Positions 62,827 to 64,000 of a DNA stretch of 64,000 nucleotides are shown piece by piece (positions within the stretch are counted from its first letter, which is position 1; each line of letters opens with the position of its first letter). The notes under the pieces are model-generated. The model saw nothing but the letters and a program-made list of their open reading frames with translations. It did not search any database and was not told the DNA's origin. The stretch covers positions 14,185,385 to 14,249,384 of the forward strand of contig NC_088295.1 in the NCBI RefSeq assembly GCF_032854445.1, written 5' to 3'. Position numbers and translations under genes: made by a program. The DNA comes from Liolophura sinensis (Eukaryota > Mollusca > Polyplacophora > Chitonida > Chitonidae).

Positions 62827-64000
62827 ACATTAACAACACCATGGACTAAATAGCACAATCAGGTTACACATGTTTCTATACATCATACCTTTGTCTCCAC
62901 GTATTCTTTATGTCCCAAATACAAGTACCATGTTTCTCCTAAAATTTGGGACACCTGGTCTGATTATTTTAGCCAGCATATATGTAATTCTAGCAGGAAT
63001 ATTGAGTTTCTGTTTCTCACATTGCAAGACCATCTAATGAACAACATATTCATATCTTTACTTTTCCAAAAGACTGGAAAGAAATGTAATATTCTATTTT
63101 CAACACTACTAATATCTGTCCCAAATTTTAGAAGAATTTTAGAAGAAGGTAAACATGCAAGTCAAAATCACTTTTTGCAAACTAAAGTAAAAACAACTCT
63201 GACAATATGTTATTAAAGTAAAGTGGCATTAGTACCAACAAGAGAATGATTATACATGTAACAGAGATAAAAGTGTTCAGACAAACCCGAAATACAATGG
63301 TACACAATATTGTCTAGTTTAAACTTTACCTGCTTATCGTTGTTTTGAAAAGTATGCAGTAACACCTCTTCATGAGTACATCTTGGAACAAATTCAGAGT
63401 GTACTATATATGTGTCACATATGATGGTTACCAGAACATGTATTTACAGTGAAATCTACCAAGACAACATTACAACAGAAATATTTTTACCTGAGTATTG
63501 TTGAATATAAAGGTCACACCCTTTTTCTTATAACCCACATAGGCAGGTCTCCAAAACAAGCACAACAAATCCTGAGCCAATCTGATATTGGATACAGTTT
63601 TATGTCAGAATAACTCTCTCTCTTAACACAAGGTAGTGGGTCATATTCAGGTGACAGTGACAATCTGATTTCAGTGGTAAAGGCACAGTCTCCACTCAAA
63701 CAATACACAAAAAAAAAAAATCTGGCAAAAAGCCCGGACTGGTGACCTGAAACACCCCTCTATACAGTGGCATGGTCCGTCGGTAAAGAAGCCACTTACA
63801 TACTGAGATCCTCATCATACTTGGTAATGTCAGGGCTTCTATGACTTCAGACTACATTTTCTTGATTACTTTGTTATAGTTAAACTATACTTCACTTGTA
63901 TACATACAATAACATGTACGTAGGTGCATGTAGAATTTAGCAATATTTAACACATCAGCATGATGACTGGCAATATTAAGTTTGGCTTCTGTTGAGTACA
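62827..64000. other. 5' flank of CCP110
   Basis: It should hold the CCP110 5' untranslated region and promoter. The sequence TATGCAG just before the first coding residues could also act as a splice acceptor, so an upstream non-coding exon is possible. No protein-coding exon was recognised; a 64-codon minus-strand open frame at 63514-63708 has no similarity that I recognise. Confidence 0.4.

Overview
The window is a nuclear, AT-rich animal genome segment. Genes are split by GT-AG introns, and the DNA between and within them carries tRNA-derived SINEs, minisatellites and small inverted-repeat elements. The SINEs carry a 3' part containing the reverse of 'actcaagaatatttcact' and an AATAAATAAA-type tail, and TACATGTA words are frequent. 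From general knowledge of such repeats this points to a lophotrochozoan, most likely a mollusc; the phylum is inference, not proof.

Five protein genes can be built by exon joining. (1) Minus strand, 1-3307: the 5' part of a CAMLG (CAML/GET2-like) gene, running off the left edge. (2) Plus strand, 4123-11604: SLC25A16-type mitochondrial carrier, 8 exons, 319 aa, head-to-head with CAMLG across about 0.8 kb. (3) Minus strand, 20098-24424: BTB-BACK-Kelch protein, 3 exons, 683 aa. (4) Minus strand, 35825-47900: a very divergent, short unconventional myosin, 25 coding exons, about 988 aa, with one IQ motif and an SH3-like tail. (5) Minus strand, 54622-62826: CCP110 (centriolar cap protein CP110), 11 coding exons, 1256 aa. 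In genes 2-5 every splice junction keeps phase and the total coding length is a multiple of three, which is strong internal support. The five genes have unrelated jobs (tail-anchored protein insertion, mitochondrial transport, probable ubiquitin-ligase adaptor, motor, centriole) and there is no sign that they form one pathway.

Region by region: 1-3.3 kb CAMLG 5' exons with SINEs in intron 1; 3.3-4.1 kb shared promoter; 4.1-11.6 kb carrier gene, with a roughly 2.7-kb imperfect palindrome in intron 5; 11.6-20.1 kb gene-poor, holding a GC-rich 1.1-kb insertion with perfect 72-bp terminal inverted repeats at 15977-17079; 20.1-24.4 kb BTB-Kelch gene with a 27-bp minisatellite in intron 1; 24.4-35.8 kb no convincing gene, two minisatellites and several SINEs; 35.8-48.7 kb myosin gene, in which two different exons have their 3' ends plus splice donors tandemly duplicated; 48.7-54.6 kb no convincing gene; 54.6-62.8 kb CCP110; 62.8-64 kb its 5' flank.

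The most unusual signals are: an in-frame duplicated TRC40/GET3-binding-type exon in CAMLG whose two copies differ by 16 silent changes and no amino-acid change across 19 residues; the GC-rich inverted-repeat insertion; and the divergent myosin with its repeated exon ends.
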